Of a stretch of DNA of 64,000 nt, positions 25,226-40,256 are shown piece by piece. The translations under genes were made by a program, and so were the position numbers. The notes under the pieces were generated by a model, which made no database searches, was not told where the DNA came from, and saw only the letters and a program-made list of their open reading frames with translations. Position 1 is the first letter of the stretch; each line of letters begins with the position of its first letter. Origin of the DNA: Ridgeia piscesae (taxonomy: Eukaryota > Annelida > Polychaeta > Sabellida > Siboglinidae); assembly GCA_025642075.2 (NCBI GenBank), contig JAODUO010000485.1:148501-212500 (forward strand), given 5' to 3'.

Positions 25226-25574
25226 TGCACTTGCACTTGCACTGTCCAGCAGAAGCCGAACTAATGCCCTAGGAATGACTAACACAACTTTGAATCCATA
25301 CTATACCGCTGATCTCATGTCTGTGACGCGTGATCATTTTAACTTTATGTGGCAACATCAAAGGATGTACTTACCACAGACTGTACTGCTGTAGCACCAG
25401 TGTTGTACAACTTTTCAGTATCTTATGTTCCAGTAAATGAGTGGTTTTGCAATGTAACAATGCACAGAAGGTTGTATAATAAAATATATATCTTGCCTGT
25501 TTACTCAAACACTCAGCGACACAAAAAACGTGTCTATCACCATCTTGTCTAGAAGCAGTAAAGATTGTGTAGGT

Positions 25575-25638
25575 AGGATAGGATAGGATAGGATAGGATA
25601 GGATAGGATAGGATAGGATAGGATAGGATAGGATAGGA
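25575..25638. repeat. (GGATA)n pentanucleotide microsatellite
   Basis: About 13 copies of GGATA, creating a false YPILS-repeat frame on the minus strand. Confidence 0.95.
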
Positions 25639-27851
25639 CACAGTAGGATTAATGAAAACTTATATAAATGTATAACCAAGAGGTGCCTAGTAACATTAAA
25701 AATTGGGTCTACCAGTTTTCATGAAGACAGATTTTAGAGGATGGTCTAGAAACAGGAAACGTATTACCTTGAAATGTTGGTGTGTTGGTATATTGTTGTT
25801 TGGCGGTATATTTTTGCATGAATGCTAAGATTGTTAGAATCTAAAAGAATCAAAGAAGCAGTAGTTCTACACAGATAGTGGACTTGGCATCTCTGATAAC
25901 TTTCGTGTAGCATTCCATTGACCACTAGATGGTGGGATTGTCAAGAAATCAATAATGAAGACGTTGGGAGGCCGTGGAAGTCGCACAAAATGTAGGTCAA
26001 ATGTTTAGGTAAATTGTCATTTGGCTTTATTGTTGGGGATATTCTAAAAATGTGGATGTGTGATAGTGTGTGATTTATTTAAGCGGAAGGTGGAGCAGTA
26101 ACTTGATTATTATCACACATTGAAAATATTTATTTTCCAAATCACTGTAGGTGTTGACGTCAAATATTGGAGGACAGGTTTTAAAGGACAATATGTGATG
26201 CATTGCTTTATTTTGGTAAATTCAAATTTTTGATAAGATAAATTATGATTTTTAGAAGACCCCCCCCCCAACTACCCAGGGGTACTACATTATGTTGTTA
26301 TCGTACTGAATGTGGTTCGTTATAATTATTTATCCTTGTAAAATGTATGGGACATTTATGTAATAACTTTTATAGCAGTGACAACAAATGTTTAGTTAGT
26401 GTAACATTTACGATGCCTGTAGCTACTATGTAGACTATGCAGATATTACTAGTAACCATGGCAACAGCGAAATGTATTCTGAAATGTACTTGAGAGAATA
26501 TTCTTGCCAACACCAGAGATGTTCTTGTTGTGACTGTCTCAATCCACTCAGATGCTGGCATCTAGGTAAGGTAGACAGATGTAAACAGACAATGTAACTA
26601 AGCTGATGTTGGTTACTGTGTTGCCATTTTGAACGGCATCCCGTCTGTTAAAGATGCCCCCTCAACTCAATATTTCCTCGTCGCATTTTAGATTAATTTC
26701 AAGAGACATTTAGTATGACTACAGTACACCAATTAATTTGTGGAAATATGTTTGAGATCTTTGGATGAACTGATCAAATATTTTCATCAAAACTCAAGTC
26801 AAAATGGCCAGTGGCTGTACATTGATATATGTATCATGTTATTGAGTATACAACTGGCTATTAAAACAATTGCAGTTACACAATCTCTTGATTCAGTGAT
26901 TTTAACCCAGATATTAGGTACTTTAAAGGGATTATTTTTAAGCGTGTATGCATTTGAGATGTACTGTATCAAAACATAATAATTTTACACAAGTACTTTC
27001 TCTGCTACTTTTGTCTTGCAAATCAATGCATAACTTTGGTGTTATGTGTGGCAATCTGCCCAACAAGCCGATACAGAACTATTTATGTGAATCACTTTTT
27101 ACTTGCTGCCACGTGGGTGATTAATTGTGTAGCCTGGTTATAACAAATATTCATGCATGCACAATGAACCATGCCATGACTGTTGACTGACTTCAAACAC
27201 AGTGAATTTGTTGGATAAAACCGAAGTCTGGCAAACCAAACTGAATATTCATGACCGTGCCTTATATGGTTATTTTTCGATATGTTGTCAGGTTTGTGAG
27301 TAATAAAACATTTGTAATGAAATGTAGGCATAGAATTATATGAAATAATTTTTTTAACATGATTAATACAAAAATTGCATGTTAGATATTTTAAAAGAAT
27401 CCCTTTAAACTATTCACACACTGCATGAATCGTTACTGACACTGATGTGGCAGTTCGTTGAACTAGTGAGTGCACTAGGCCCGTTGTTTAACATGCCCTT
27501 TTGTAAATGATCATACGCAAGTTCACAAGATGTGTGTGAATATTATTCAAGATGAGAAGACTTCTAGACAGGAATTGTCCATAACTGCACAGAAGTATTG
27601 ACAACTTTGTAATGTTTAATATAGTGCATGAAATGCGTTTCATATGTTGATCGACTTTCATATTTGCATACTTTATGCACCACTGAATTAACTTGTTCTG
27701 GTTGTGATTTTACGATTTCATACATGCTGAAGTGTTTGATATTCACACATTATGTAGCCCAGGGTTTATGACATTGGCAATAAGTTCCATTGAGTCTACT
27801 ATTTCTGAAACCTGCTCACCACACTACAATGTCCATTGTGTGTAAGTATAA

Positions 27852-28245
27852 AATGAACAAAGGTCTGTTGTACATTCTCAGTTCCATAAATAAAGGTCTG
27901 TTGTACATTCAAAGTTTCATGAACAAAGGTCTGTTGTACATTCTCAGTTCTATGAACAAAGGTCTGTTGTACATTCAAAGTTCTGTGAACAAAGGTCTGT
28001 TGTACATTCAAAGTTCTGTGAACAAAGGTCTGTTGTACATTCAAAGTTCCGTGAACAAAGGTCTGTTGTACATTCAAAGTTCTGTGAACAAAGGTCTGTT
28101 GTACATTCAAAGTTCCGTGAACAAAGGTCTGTTGTACATTCAAAGTTCTGTGAACAAAGGTCTGTTGTACATTCAAAGTTCCGTGAACAAAAGTCTGTTG
28201 TACATTCAAAGTTCTGTGAACAAAGGTCTGTTGTACGTATGGAGA
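27852..28245. repeat. 33-bp minisatellite between genes
   Basis: About 12 copies of a 33-base unit containing AACAAAGGTCTGTTGTACAT. Since 33 is a multiple of 3, both strands stay open (NKGLLYIQSSV on plus, NVQQTFVHGTL on minus). Third-position changes are no more frequent than others, so there is no sign of coding selection. Confidence 0.95.
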
Positions 28246-29552
28246 GACATTAACGGTGTAATGTATATTTGCAGTGATTTGTACGAATGTCTTTTGTACA
28301 TCTGCGATGACATTAACAATGTTTACTGTACGTCAGCAGGTGCCTGAAGAAATATTTATTGTACATCTGCAATAGGATTAACAGTCTGGTGTACATCTGC
28401 AGTCACTTGAATGCATATAATATTATATTGTATATCTCATTTTTGCAGTGGCATGAATAAATGTCTATTGTGCAGCAGCACAGACTGAAATGTCTGTTGT
28501 ACATAATATTTTGACATCACCTACAACGACAAGAACATGGGCTTGCAGTGGCAGGAACCTATTTGTTGTAAGTGCATTGTTCATGGTAAATATTACAGGT
28601 GTGTTCTATGTGTTATGATCCGCAATCAATGTACACATGTAGTAACAAGTCGGTTATTTAGTTAAGACAAACCAGTGGCATATGGTAAGCCTTGTTAATT
28701 AAGCCATTAAATGTTGTGGTTGTTATTTGTGTTGGAACATTTTTTAAAGAATAAACCTTGCAGTTTGTTGAGAATTACATCTGTGCTGGTTTTCAAATGT
28801 TCACTTTGGCATTCCTTCCATTGTGTGGCTTCCACCAGAAATTTAGGGGAAAATGCAAAAGTTGATTCAGTTAATTTTGATTGTTAGAATATTGGGGGGG
28901 TATGTTTTATGCTAGGTAATCTGTCAAAAACATTTCTTTCTGAGCAACAAAGCTATCAGCACCTGGCTGTGTCTGATGGTTAATCCGTTACACTGTATAA
29001 ATTGATTCAATAAGCCTAAACCATTACTGACCACTAATCTAGACACAAATACTTATATAGACTGGATATTGAAAACATTTCTAAGTTCGTGAAAAAATAC
29101 ATTACATGACTCTCAGGTATTTGCTACAACCACAGATCAAACCAGGTATTTTCCAGAATCCAATCAAAAATTAATATAAATTTCCCGTGCATAGAAAAGA
29201 TCCCACACAGTTTCTGAGCTACCAGCAGATGCAGTAAGATGCCACAAGTCTGGAAGACCTTTGGTCCAAAGGACAAACAATTGTGCAATATTACCCTTAA
29301 GTTAGGGTATCCACCCAACTCAGAAGATGCCACTGTTTTAAGGTAGAACTTGAAATGAAGCATTGAATGTGAAATGAAGCATTCTAAATTTATCTAATTC
29401 TCTACCTAGTTGTTTTAGTGTGAAGAATTATATGAAGACGCTACTTACTGCCCATTGCCTAGATTTTATGTGTCCCTGAACTTGTAAATGTTTAATATAA
29501 AGTAGAACAATATACATAATTACTGCAGCAATAAGCGTTAATTGAACGCCAC

Positions 29553-29558
29553 TTTATT
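29553..29558 (-). other. Candidate polyadenylation signal for ZC3H4-like gene
   Basis: TTTATT on the plus strand (AATAAA on minus), about 1.15 kb after the ZC3H4 stop codon. The 1.1 kb between is AT-rich with no other feature, consistent with 3' UTR. Confidence 0.4.
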
Positions 29559-30702
29559 ACATATTTACAAGCAGTCTGCACATACATAATCATACTTACA
29601 ATATACACATTTGGGACACAGTGAACACACTGGTAAAACGACGTATGACAGTATTTGAATTTCTGTACAACACGATTGCGATCACATGAAAATACAACAC
29701 AGGTGACGGATGCAAACTAATCTTACATGCAATTGTTTTGAAAATCACATTTCAGTGGGACAACTGGAGCTATTGATTGGTGAAGGGTATGTGTTGCATT
29801 CTGATGCAGTCTAAACTGAAGAATTCTAGTAAATGAAAACATTATTCAAAGCATTATTGGGGAATAACTGCTATATAGATTACACAGAATAAGTCTATCA
29901 CCGAGATGGAGACAAAATAAATATTAGCTATATTGCTTATTAGGAGCCAAAAGGAAGACTCAAGACTACCTACAAAACTTAAAAACTATTCAACTGTGGT
30001 ACTTTTAATGACTCATTTCTCTTGAAATGGGAAGCCTAGTTTCTTCAGGTGAGCGTAATGTGCTGTCCATGTAAAAGTGGGTACATTGAGAACCTGGTAG
30101 TCGCTACCATGGCAACATATTTCTATGCTACTTGGATTCTTATCCCAGCAATGTGTAACCTTAATATGTGACCAAAAAGTATTTGATTTTGAAGTCATCC
30201 CACAAAACAAGTTTGCTATAATATCACATTTCAGTGCTGTACAATGAACAGCACAGTGTAAAAATGTTATCTGAACTACTGGAGGGCAGCTACTGCCTTG
30301 CTAGAACAAACATCACAGTCAAACATGGTGGGTGGAGTTACTAAGACGTGACTACGCGCAAACATACACACAAGTTAGCTTTAAATAATCTATACATATA
30401 ACTTGTAAGCTGTCCATTTTACATGCACACAGGACACATGTTTTTGCAGCAATCACGCTTTTAGTAGCCAATGTTCTATTGAATTCGTGTAAAACGATAT
30501 ATCTGACATTACGTCAGAAACTAAACGTGCACGGGTCACTTAAAAGTAAGTACACAGCAAAGTGCGTTTATCTACTGGGTCAAACCGAGCCTATGGTTAG
30601 ATAAAAACGGGTGTGACGAATGCGCCAACAACATGAACTGACAACCGAGAAAGACAGTGTAAATCAGCTGTGCTGATTCTCATGGACCACAGAGTACCTG
30701 TG

Positions 30703-32263
30703 CTAACAGAACGGTGATGCCGTTGGATCAAATGTTTTAAACATGGCCTTCAATGATGGTTCGTCACCAGCAGCCCCGGGGGGCAACTGTAGTTGTTCTG
30801 GTGTAAGTTCTAATGTCGCGGTCGTTGTCACTACTGGCGCCACCTGTGGCAACACCAGTGAAGCAGTTGTGCTCATTGTCTTACCATTATTTGAAGCTGT
30901 CTTTGTCATTTTGAAATCGTGTCGCTTTTGGTGCTGCTGCAACTGCTGAAACCGCGTGTTTGGAGGTCGATTATATGCATTGCCTGCAGATGTCTCTGAT
31001 GTTGTTTCACTAGTGCTGCCACCTAGTGGTGAGCTGTATTCCATCCCGCGTCGCTGCTGTGATGGCAGGTTAACTGGTTCCGACTCTGTGACATCGTTTT
31101 CCGTCTTTACTGACGGCGCATCGGCAACAGCCTTATGCCGCTTTTTAAAGCGCGGGTCATTGCGATGTGACAACAATGGTCGCTGAGCGTCCACATGCTG
31201 CGTGGCATGTTGTGGCGAATCACCCTGATCATCCCCACTGGATGAAGCACTGCCAGTGCCTTGTGTCTTACACGTACGTGGGTCTGTCATGGTTGGTTTC
31301 AGCCCCGGGTGCAGGGGTGGGGGTGGCGTCTGCAGCAGCGACGGCAATTCTACGGGAGTTGACGACGCCGACAACACTTTTGGCAATACTACGTCTGTGA
31401 CATTAACACTCGAGACAGTCGAGTCCTGCGATCGTGACTCGTGTAATCTAGCCACACGCGGATCAATCACTTTCGCTGGCATCGGATGGGCCGGCATCGG
31501 ATGGGCCGGCATCGGATGGGCCGGCATCGGATGGGCCGGCATCGGATGGGCCGGCATCGGATGGGCCGGCATCGGATGTGAATCCCGCCGCTGGAAGCAG
31601 GGATCCATGACAACCTCACTGGGAGGTGGCTGAGACATAGTCCGACCGAGACGTACATGTGACATCGTTGCCATGGCTGCGAGGAAATTTGGTGGCGGCT
31701 GTTGGAACCGCGGCTGGGGAAACCGTGCCATGTTGTGCAGAGCGCCTGAGGCGAGAATGCTCGACATGACAGTGTTCTGTAGCAGGGGCGGCAGTGCCAG
31801 AGGTGGCGGCGGCGCCACTGGTACTTCAGCCATCACAACATTCTCGTGTTCTCCCACCAGGGGGATTATTCGCTGCTTCACAGCGGCATCGCCTTTGGCC
31901 ATCTGCTGCTGTATAAGCGTCGGTTCGAGCTTCTTGATGTGTTGCTGTACACGAGGGTCGAAGCCGTACCGCCCTTCAAACATGTTCAACGCTGGTGGTA
32001 GGCTGACAGCTGGGATGATGGGCAGACGCCGCACCACATACGGTACGCCACCACCAGACTGCGCCAGCGAGGCATCGATTGTTATGGCGGCATCGTGCGA
32101 TGCTGATGACGACGACATGTTGGACGTTGCAGAGTGCAGTCGTGGGTCATTCGCTTTCGATGCAGGGTGGGGGAGACCAGTGCGGGGGTCAACTGCTGGT
32201 GACTGACCCATCATCGTTCTGGGGTCACGACCTTGGTTCATACCCCCACCTAGGTGAGCATCA
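30703..32263 (-). CDS. ZC3H4: ZC3H4-like exon 13 (last): DPR-rich C-terminus
   Basis: A large terminal exon after the minus-strand acceptor TTGTTGCAG, entered in phase 2. It has at least seven DPR/DPRV/DPRL/DPRF motifs, Pro- and Ala-rich low complexity, a seven-fold HPMPA repeat, YNRPPN, and ends SLKAMFKTFDPTASPFC-stop. DPR repeats and this exact style of C-terminus are specific to the ZC3H4/6 family. Confidence 0.93.
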
Positions 32264-35200
32264 CTGCAACAACCAAACAACCATCGTTTCAGCACTGTTA
32301 GGATACAGCACAAGCAGTTAACAAGTTTGTCAAACAACAAAATGTATACTTTATTTAAGGTTTTTTATACATACAAAAATACATTAACATATATCAGGTA
32401 CAGTTAAATAAAATATAGAATCACCATTGCACTAAATAAAGTGCTCTTTGCCATCTAGACAATTATAAAATCAGCCTTAATGCTATTCAGGATAATCAAG
32501 TGACAAGTCTACAACTCTTGGAACTTGACTGCACCAAGTAGACGTTATCTGTCATAGAAGAGCTTCTAAGCAAGTATCACGAGAGTTCCCTGTCCCTCTT
32601 ACTCACCCAATCACAGGAGGTGGTTGCGAAGTGGCAGCACTTTTAATGACGTTCAACATTTGTTGTAAGTTGAGCACCGGTGGTTTCTGATTGGCTGGCT
32701 GCTGCTGCTGCTGCTGCTGCTGTGCCATTGGGCCACCTGGTGGAATGCCCAAGTTCATGAGGATATTCGAAGGCTTTGGCCCATCTTCTTCATCACTCGA
32801 GTACCAGTTGTCATTCTCATCTGCAACAAAACAACTTGTGTTATTCCCACTGGCATCTTTCAAAGGTACTAAGTCTCGATATTTGTTCCCTGGTAAAATC
32901 ATGTTATTTATCATAAGATGTCTATTTTCACATCTTATTTTTGTTATAATATCTTATTGTTGCTAATGTTTTAAATAACATAAAAAATTGACCATTATCT
33001 GTTGATGAAGACCAAGGCAAGGAATACGTATTGTTTAAATGGTGGGATCTTGTACATTTGGCAAGTTATTTGGAAGAAACAATTAAGACTACAGTGTATA
33101 CTCAAGTTAGGCTAAATGAACAGTGCACAGACTTTTGCACGACCTTAACACCATAGTACTAGTAATGTAATGTCTGCAAAAAATATGTATGTTGATTTGT
33201 AGTGTGTTAACACATCTGGCTACAGTAATATGAGGACAGACAATAACAAAAGAAGACAAATGTTGAGATCACGTAAGAGAATAACACATTCAATACAGCA
33301 AGTATATAATGCCAGAAGATAATGCGACATCAAAGGAAATTCTGATGGAGCATTGGAGTCGAACAGAAGAAAAAACACCAGAGGTGGCTCCCCCTGGCAG
33401 GAGTGATGACGCACCATCTTCGTCCTTACTATTCTGCTGTGAGCTGACGGAGGCATCCCTCTCCCGTTGTTGCTGCTGGATGCGCAGGAAGAGTTCCCGC
33501 TGCTTTGGGGCCAAGTGCACTGGGATGTTATACTTGTCATCTGGCATCCCTGATTGGTCTGTCTGTCCGGCTGGCACCATGGTGCCATCTGTCACATACA
33601 AACAGCGGATGTCAGACAATGCAAGTGTATCACTAGATAGTGAGCCATACAAGAAACATTTATATGCATATGATATAACACATCATACAAAACAAATATC
33701 AATCAAAGCAACCTCATTAAAATTAGTAAATATTAACTGGCAAAAAACAACAATTGTTTGATTCTGCTTCTAGAAACATGAACACAAATACGGCTACATT
33801 AATCACACATACCATCTGTGCTGCTGGGGCTCTTGTCTGAGTCAGGACCCGGCAGGCCAAAGAAAGCATTCTGTGGTCCAACACCATGTTGCCCCTTGCT
33901 GTTCATCACCAAAGTACCCCGGAGGCGGCAAGCCAGGGTGAGCCAGCAGACCCTCGCGGTTAACATCCGGTGGCATCATACCCCTTGGTGGCCCCATGCC
34001 AGGAGGCGGCATCATCATGTTGGGGCGGATGGGTGGTGGCATTCGGTTGGGAGATGGACGCATCTCAGAGTAGAAGTTGGGCCTTGAGAAAGATGACATG
34101 ATAACAGTAAATCATATTTGTTTTAAAATCCCAATTTCCACTGAATGTCAAAGCACTGTATAAAAACATAATTACATGTAAAATGTTAAATACTGCACAA
34201 ATGTGGCATAATTGCAGACAGAATATAAATTGTGTAAAGCTGTGGGGTAAATAATTACAAGAAATGCTATATCTTTCATTCCCTTATCCAGGATGTTATA
34301 GGACTGGATAAAGGTGTTCCAGATTTTTTTATTAAATAAGAATACTAAAAAAGAAAAGTGGAGAAATAAATGCTTATGTATTTTGTGGATGAAACATTTT
34401 GATTTTGAGACCTCTATAATTCAAACACTGTCAGTGTTTTCATAAACAAAAGAAACAATAAATACACTACCTGCACATGTCAATGAAAGAAAGAAATTAG
34501 GCAGGTACAAAATAACTTTCAGTGACTGAAATAATTGTGGAAATCCATCAATACTAAAAGTTTTTCAAATTTAATTTTGCAGGCCTGGAATTTTCAACAG
34601 AGCTTGATGTTATCACTATGGTTTTTCAAACAGATACCCTAAATAAAAAAATTTATGACAACAGAGACACTTACCCCATTCCTCTTGGAGGAGGGGACAT
34701 AGGTCCAGGCGGTCCTCCTTGGGATGGACTCTTCATGCGCTGGGACTGGTTTGGGGGAAAGACCTTGATGTCAAAGAGCGACGGGATCTTCTTCACCTGT
34801 TGATCCCTGGGAGACGATCCCATCATTTGCTCCCGGAGGTGTCTTGGGGGAGAGCCTGTGAGAAGGGGAATAATTAAAATAAAACTGGGATAGTTCAAAT
34901 AACATGACTGACACAACTGATTGGGTGGACTTGTGGGTGATTCTGTGATATGGACAAACATTCCTTTAAAATACTCTAAAAGTTTTGTATGTTAGTGTAT
35001 GGCTGTTGTGCATTGAGATAATGTAGTGCCTCTTCAGCCTGGACATATAGCTGTGTGACATCATACAGAAAGAAGCTTAGTGCATGTGCAAGTGTTAGAA
35101 ATACACTGTTATGCTCTAATGTATGCAACAATGTACTGTATGTTTTTGTGTGGTATTTACAAAAAACAGTACATTACTTGCTCAATTTTGATGCAGTTGT

Positions 35201-38200
35201 AAATAATCAAAAACAATGCTAACAATAAAACTAGGTTACCAGAATGGCTGTTGGAAAATATTAACCAATAACACACCTAGTAAACTTGGTTTCTTCCTGG
35301 GCGATCCTTCCATTTTGTCTTCCTTCTTTTCTGCGAGAACCTGTTTCAAGGAGAGAAGCAAAGTATATACATGACACTGAGACTCTCACAGTGATACAAC
35401 TACCAGCTAGACAAGAACACCAAGAAACTTACTTGTTTTTCTCCTCTGGAATTACAAACTGATAGTCTTTTGTATTTGAGGTGATGGAGTGAGACTGGGA
35501 TGAACAAGGAAGGCACAGAAGTGAGAGCATGTAGAGACAAAGAGGAAACTCTTATTTCCCTGTCATGACAATGTACTAAGCTCTAGCAAACCAGAATAAG
35601 TTTAAACAGGTTAAAATTACATCAACTAAATAACAGCTGGTGTTTTGGAAAATTAACCAAACGTTTACAGACAATGCACTATATTGGTATTACCGGTATC
35701 ATAAAACATACCCTTTCCAGTATGTGTCGCGTCTCTTCTGTGAGCTCTTCATGAGAGAAACGACAGTTGTCACCATGGATACAACCACCACCAGCATGAA
35801 AAAACCTACATGGAAACGTCCCTGGTTGGCTGTCAAGGAACAAGTACCAGGGTAAATGCAAATGAAAATGCATACGTTTACATCTTATTATTACTTACCC
35901 ACTCTTGGAACAACAAACCAAGAGCATTAATTATCCTATTTAAGAAGCACCATATGGAAATTACCACTCAGTTCTCTCTAGCCTGTCCAGCAAAGCTGTG
36001 TGCACATCTAAATCACGCCTAAGTAAATAACGATAAATAGCCTTTGTTAGGTCTGAGGCCAATGGTCCAAAAGGTGAATCAACAGAGACGTGTGAGTGGA
36101 CCTTGGCACCTAGGAGGAAATGCTGCACCAGCTCCATTGTTAGCATATTAATAAATATATTATCATTCACATTTATTCTTTATGCCGTTCCCAACATTAT
36201 GAGTTTGTCTTCTCTTGTCAAATGAACTACATTATTCCATTATGCATTTTTTTTTTGAAATGTTAATGCATAACTGGTGCCAATAACTCAAATGTAGTAC
36301 TGAAATATTACTACTACACAGAACTGAGCTTAGACATGCAGGAAGTTAGAGATGGCAAAGCCATGAAATTACACATTGGGGGCACATTGGTAGCCTGTGC
36401 CGTGTGTGAACTGCAGAAAGGATACCGTGCATGTACAGGCAGTTGTCGCCCTTGCTACACACGCTGTTCAGGTAAAACTTGCAGATCTCCGGCCGATGCT
36501 GTTGCCGCACATCATGACTGAACGGACATGTGCTGCCCTGCAGTGGCATAAATACAAACTGTAACAGTTGTACACACTGAGCCCAGCAGAAAGCTCTGCC
36601 AAAACATTAGAGGTGTTGTTTAAAACCAACCGTTTAAAACCAAGTGAGAAGGCTAGAATAAAGAATGGGTTTATTTATGTAGGATAAAGATCAAGATAAA
36701 TTAAGCTAACTTTCCTGTGTAACATGACTAATATCCATGCAGTTGATAACTAGATGACACAGGCTTTAAAAGCAATCAACCTACTGTTACATGTATTACA
36801 CACAATCAATTGAAACAGCATTCAAAATAAGTCTACTGGATAGCTGTCTAAACTACTACCACTGCCGTCACACTGTGCTTGATTGGACATTGTTGTAATC
36901 ACAATCACATACCTTGGCACACTTGCCATCCTTGTAGAATTTACAGATGGGTCTTTGCTGTTTTCCGGCCTCACTGTTTCGCAGCTCTCGTTGTTTCTGC
37001 AGCTCACGGTAATACTTGGCTTTCTCCAACTTCTTCTGTTTGTTTGAATTCAGACTACCTTTGCCCGACTCGTGATCATACAAATCCTGTAACAACAAGT
37101 GCTCATTCAGTGACATAATACAACTGTCCAATGACAGTGATTCCATGTTACAATACATCTACGTGACTGACTGACTGACTGTTGTAAGCAAACATGCACA
37201 TACTCATTACTAAATTACAGCAACTGGATTAGAAGTGTAGAAGTGCTAAGAACATCACAATAATTTATTCAGCAATAAAACGGTGGACCCGTGGCATGCA
37301 TTAATGTTTGCCTGGGTGTTCAACCTATATAGGCACAAAACATGCACAAGAATCAATAAAGAGAAATTCCCCAGAACCTTTGTACGTTAAGAGACCCACC
37401 TTGTTTTCATTAGCTGCAACATTGGGGTCCATATATTCATCTTCCAGCATACGTAGCAGGCTTGCCTTCTTGCTGGCACGGTATCTACTTTTTTCGTCAT
37501 CATACCTGAGGTAAAATTCATATAATAATACACACAGACCCAATTTCATCCATGTTAAATTCTCATAGCAAGCTAATGGGAATCAAGGATTATGCTAAGT
37601 ATAACTGATAAACTGATAAATCTAACTTTATTTTTGGCAGAATGTGATAAAGTAAATCTTCTGTGGTCACAAACCTGTTTTTCAAAACAATAACTGAAGG
37701 TTGGTGCACCAGCCCTTTCAACCATACTATAAAACAAATCTGAAATTGTAATAACATTATTATTAACCCCAGAAGTGACCAAGGGCAAAAAATCGACCCA
37801 AATGCACATGCATCTGTTGTAACAATTTTCATTTCTTTAAAAGCACATGATACAATTACTGCCCATATTTGGGAGATTTTACTATGTCCTAATGAATGAA
37901 TTTACGCATCCATTCATAAAGTCTACATCCCCACACATGCATCTGTGAATGGCCAATCTGCCAAAAATAAATCATGTCAATTCAGCCAATCAGAACCGTG
38001 ATTTCAAATGTAGCATCATTGACTCCGCGAAACCAAAGTCGAAGACAAAATGGCAGCGCAGTAAACAACAGTTTATCCACTTCGCAACTTTCCTTTGGAT
38101 TATCTCAAGTTTCTGCATTGATATTTTGACAAAATGCTTGACAGTATTCATAAACATGTTATTATATTAGTTCATGTAGTTAGAATGACTTTGGAGGTGT

Positions 38201-40176
38201 TTTTTGGTTGAAAATTCACCAAATTAGCAGTGCAACATTTCTCCGGCCGGGCGCGTGGGTTGCAATGGTAATGAGTGCGGCCGCAATCGACTGGCTTGAA
38301 CCAACGTATTTTTATGTCGGAAAATACCATACAAATAACAGTTCTCAACGAATGTGTTTCATTGTTGCTTTATTTCGCAGCTAATACATGAATCTACATT
38401 TGTCTAAATGACAAAGTATATTCTTCCACACCATCATTATCTGGCAGCAGGATGAAATGTTTGTTTATTTTTCATATTTTTTAGTTCAATTTCAAATACA
38501 AATATCCCCATGACTTTCGTTTGTTCTACAGATATTATACTTTTATTATAATAAAGCATTCTTTTAGTGTTAAAATTATGCATCATTCATATTTTTATGA
38601 CCAATATTAGCTAAGTTATGATTTTTATAGGAACAGTATGCTACAGAGGATTTTTCTTGGTGACCTCTAGGGTTAATGTTTACTGCCAAAAGTGGTTAAA
38701 ATGCTAGAAAGTTAAATGAGCAGGTATGATTTAAAATTATGATCAGGATCACATACATATATCCTCAGCAAGCTACACATCTTATGAGGGAGAATACTAC
38801 AATATTGTAAATTAATTAATAAATGTTTGTGCGTAGGTAACCTTCACTTCTGCTGGGAAAAGTCCACTATGCATGTAGGGGTGTTGGGTTGGTCTTATTT
38901 GTCCTGAACAAGGACACAACAATACACTATGTCGTGCTTGTCAGCACTGGGATCAAATTCAAATTTATCTGGGACAAACATAACTAGAAAGGGGGCTCAA
39001 CTAGTGGCCACACTCATTAGCTTAACATTTTTAGCACAACATAAACATACCATTGTTGACAATGCACATTATTCACTTTTCTGATTATTAAAAAGGTACT
39101 TAGTTTTATCTTGCTTCTGAGCAGGTTTTTACCTGGGTGATTATTAGCTTAATATACATTTTAAATGGATATTACACCTAATAATAATAACTGCATGTTA
39201 CGAACACATGTTGAAATACTATCACACACAATAAACAAATGTCCTACCTCTGCAGCTTTGGAGGTGGACCAAATTCATCCTCATCTGAAGGACTGTCATA
39301 TGGGCCCGGGGGACTGTCATAGGGGCTGTCATAGGGTCCAGGCGGGGAGTGGTCAGGGGCATCGAGGTCATCATAGCTAGTAGGGCGGTGCTTCGAAGAA
39401 GAACGGAAGAACTCTGGAGGATTGCGGCCACGGAAACTGCCTGTCCACGGCATGTTGGCAGTGTCCAGCTCGGTTGGATACTCCTCTACCTGGTCATGGT
39501 CAATGTATTTCTTCTTCTTCTTCTGAACATCAAATCCATAAAACATACATTAGGTGTCAATATGAAATCATCAATCAAATAGCACTAATTTGCATATGTA
39601 GGAGTTACTGACCTAATACCAAAATTGGATTAAGACTTGCAATCTGGCATGATATTTTAAATGTAGTACTGTAGCATTTGCAGTTTCCCCAAACTAATTA
39701 TTCTCATTGTTAACTAAATACTTTCCAATGTTTGAAACACGTGTAAATATTACGTTTTCATCAATAATTTAATTAAACACAATAACCACGGAATGCCACT
39801 GTATACATGATTTCCACCAGAAAAGGACAACAAATGTAATTCGTACCATTTCTTTCTCCTCCCTCTTCCTTTTCTTCTTCTGCTTTTTCTTCTTCTTCTT
39901 CTTATGCGCTGCATGTGCCTGGTGTTCTTCATTGCTACTCCCTGATGGCGTACCCTCAGCTCCGCTGGCTTTATCCCCCTCCTCCTCTTCCACTGGAAGA
40001 TGATACAATTACACAATTGATAAGTCTTGCACAACTTAACAAATCTCTGTTGTACAATTGTCCTATTGTTAAAGTATTAAGGATGACATGTATTTCTATA
40101 AATTAATTAAAAAAAAGTGCTTTTAATAATTGGCACAATTTACAAATTATAATTTATAAATTACTAATTGTATGAC

Positions 40177-40256
<80 letters not shown>

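Larger units (their letters stand above)
24463..29550. other. 3' UTR and intergenic region between TRAF6 and ZC3H4 genes
   Basis: It starts with the TRAF6 3' UTR and ends near the likely ZC3H4 polyadenylation site. Apart from the GGATA microsatellite at about 25575-25638 and the 33-bp array at 27.85-28.24 kb I see no gene, RNA or mobile element. Short open frames here show no recognisable protein. Confidence 0.6.

Noticed and set aside
27790..28347. A 185-codon frame with an 11-residue repeat (NKGLLYIQSSV)
   Set aside because: A 33-bp unit keeps both strands open; no start context, splice signals or biased third-position change supports coding.
31673..32206. A 177-codon plus-strand frame
   Set aside because: It is the antisense shadow of the ZC3H4-like last exon, which has clear family motifs and splice sites.
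35961..36170. An extra ZC3H4-like exon between fingers 2 and 3
   Set aside because: Exons 6 and 7 join directly in phase at MHG-TFPC as in the family; this frame has no matching motif.
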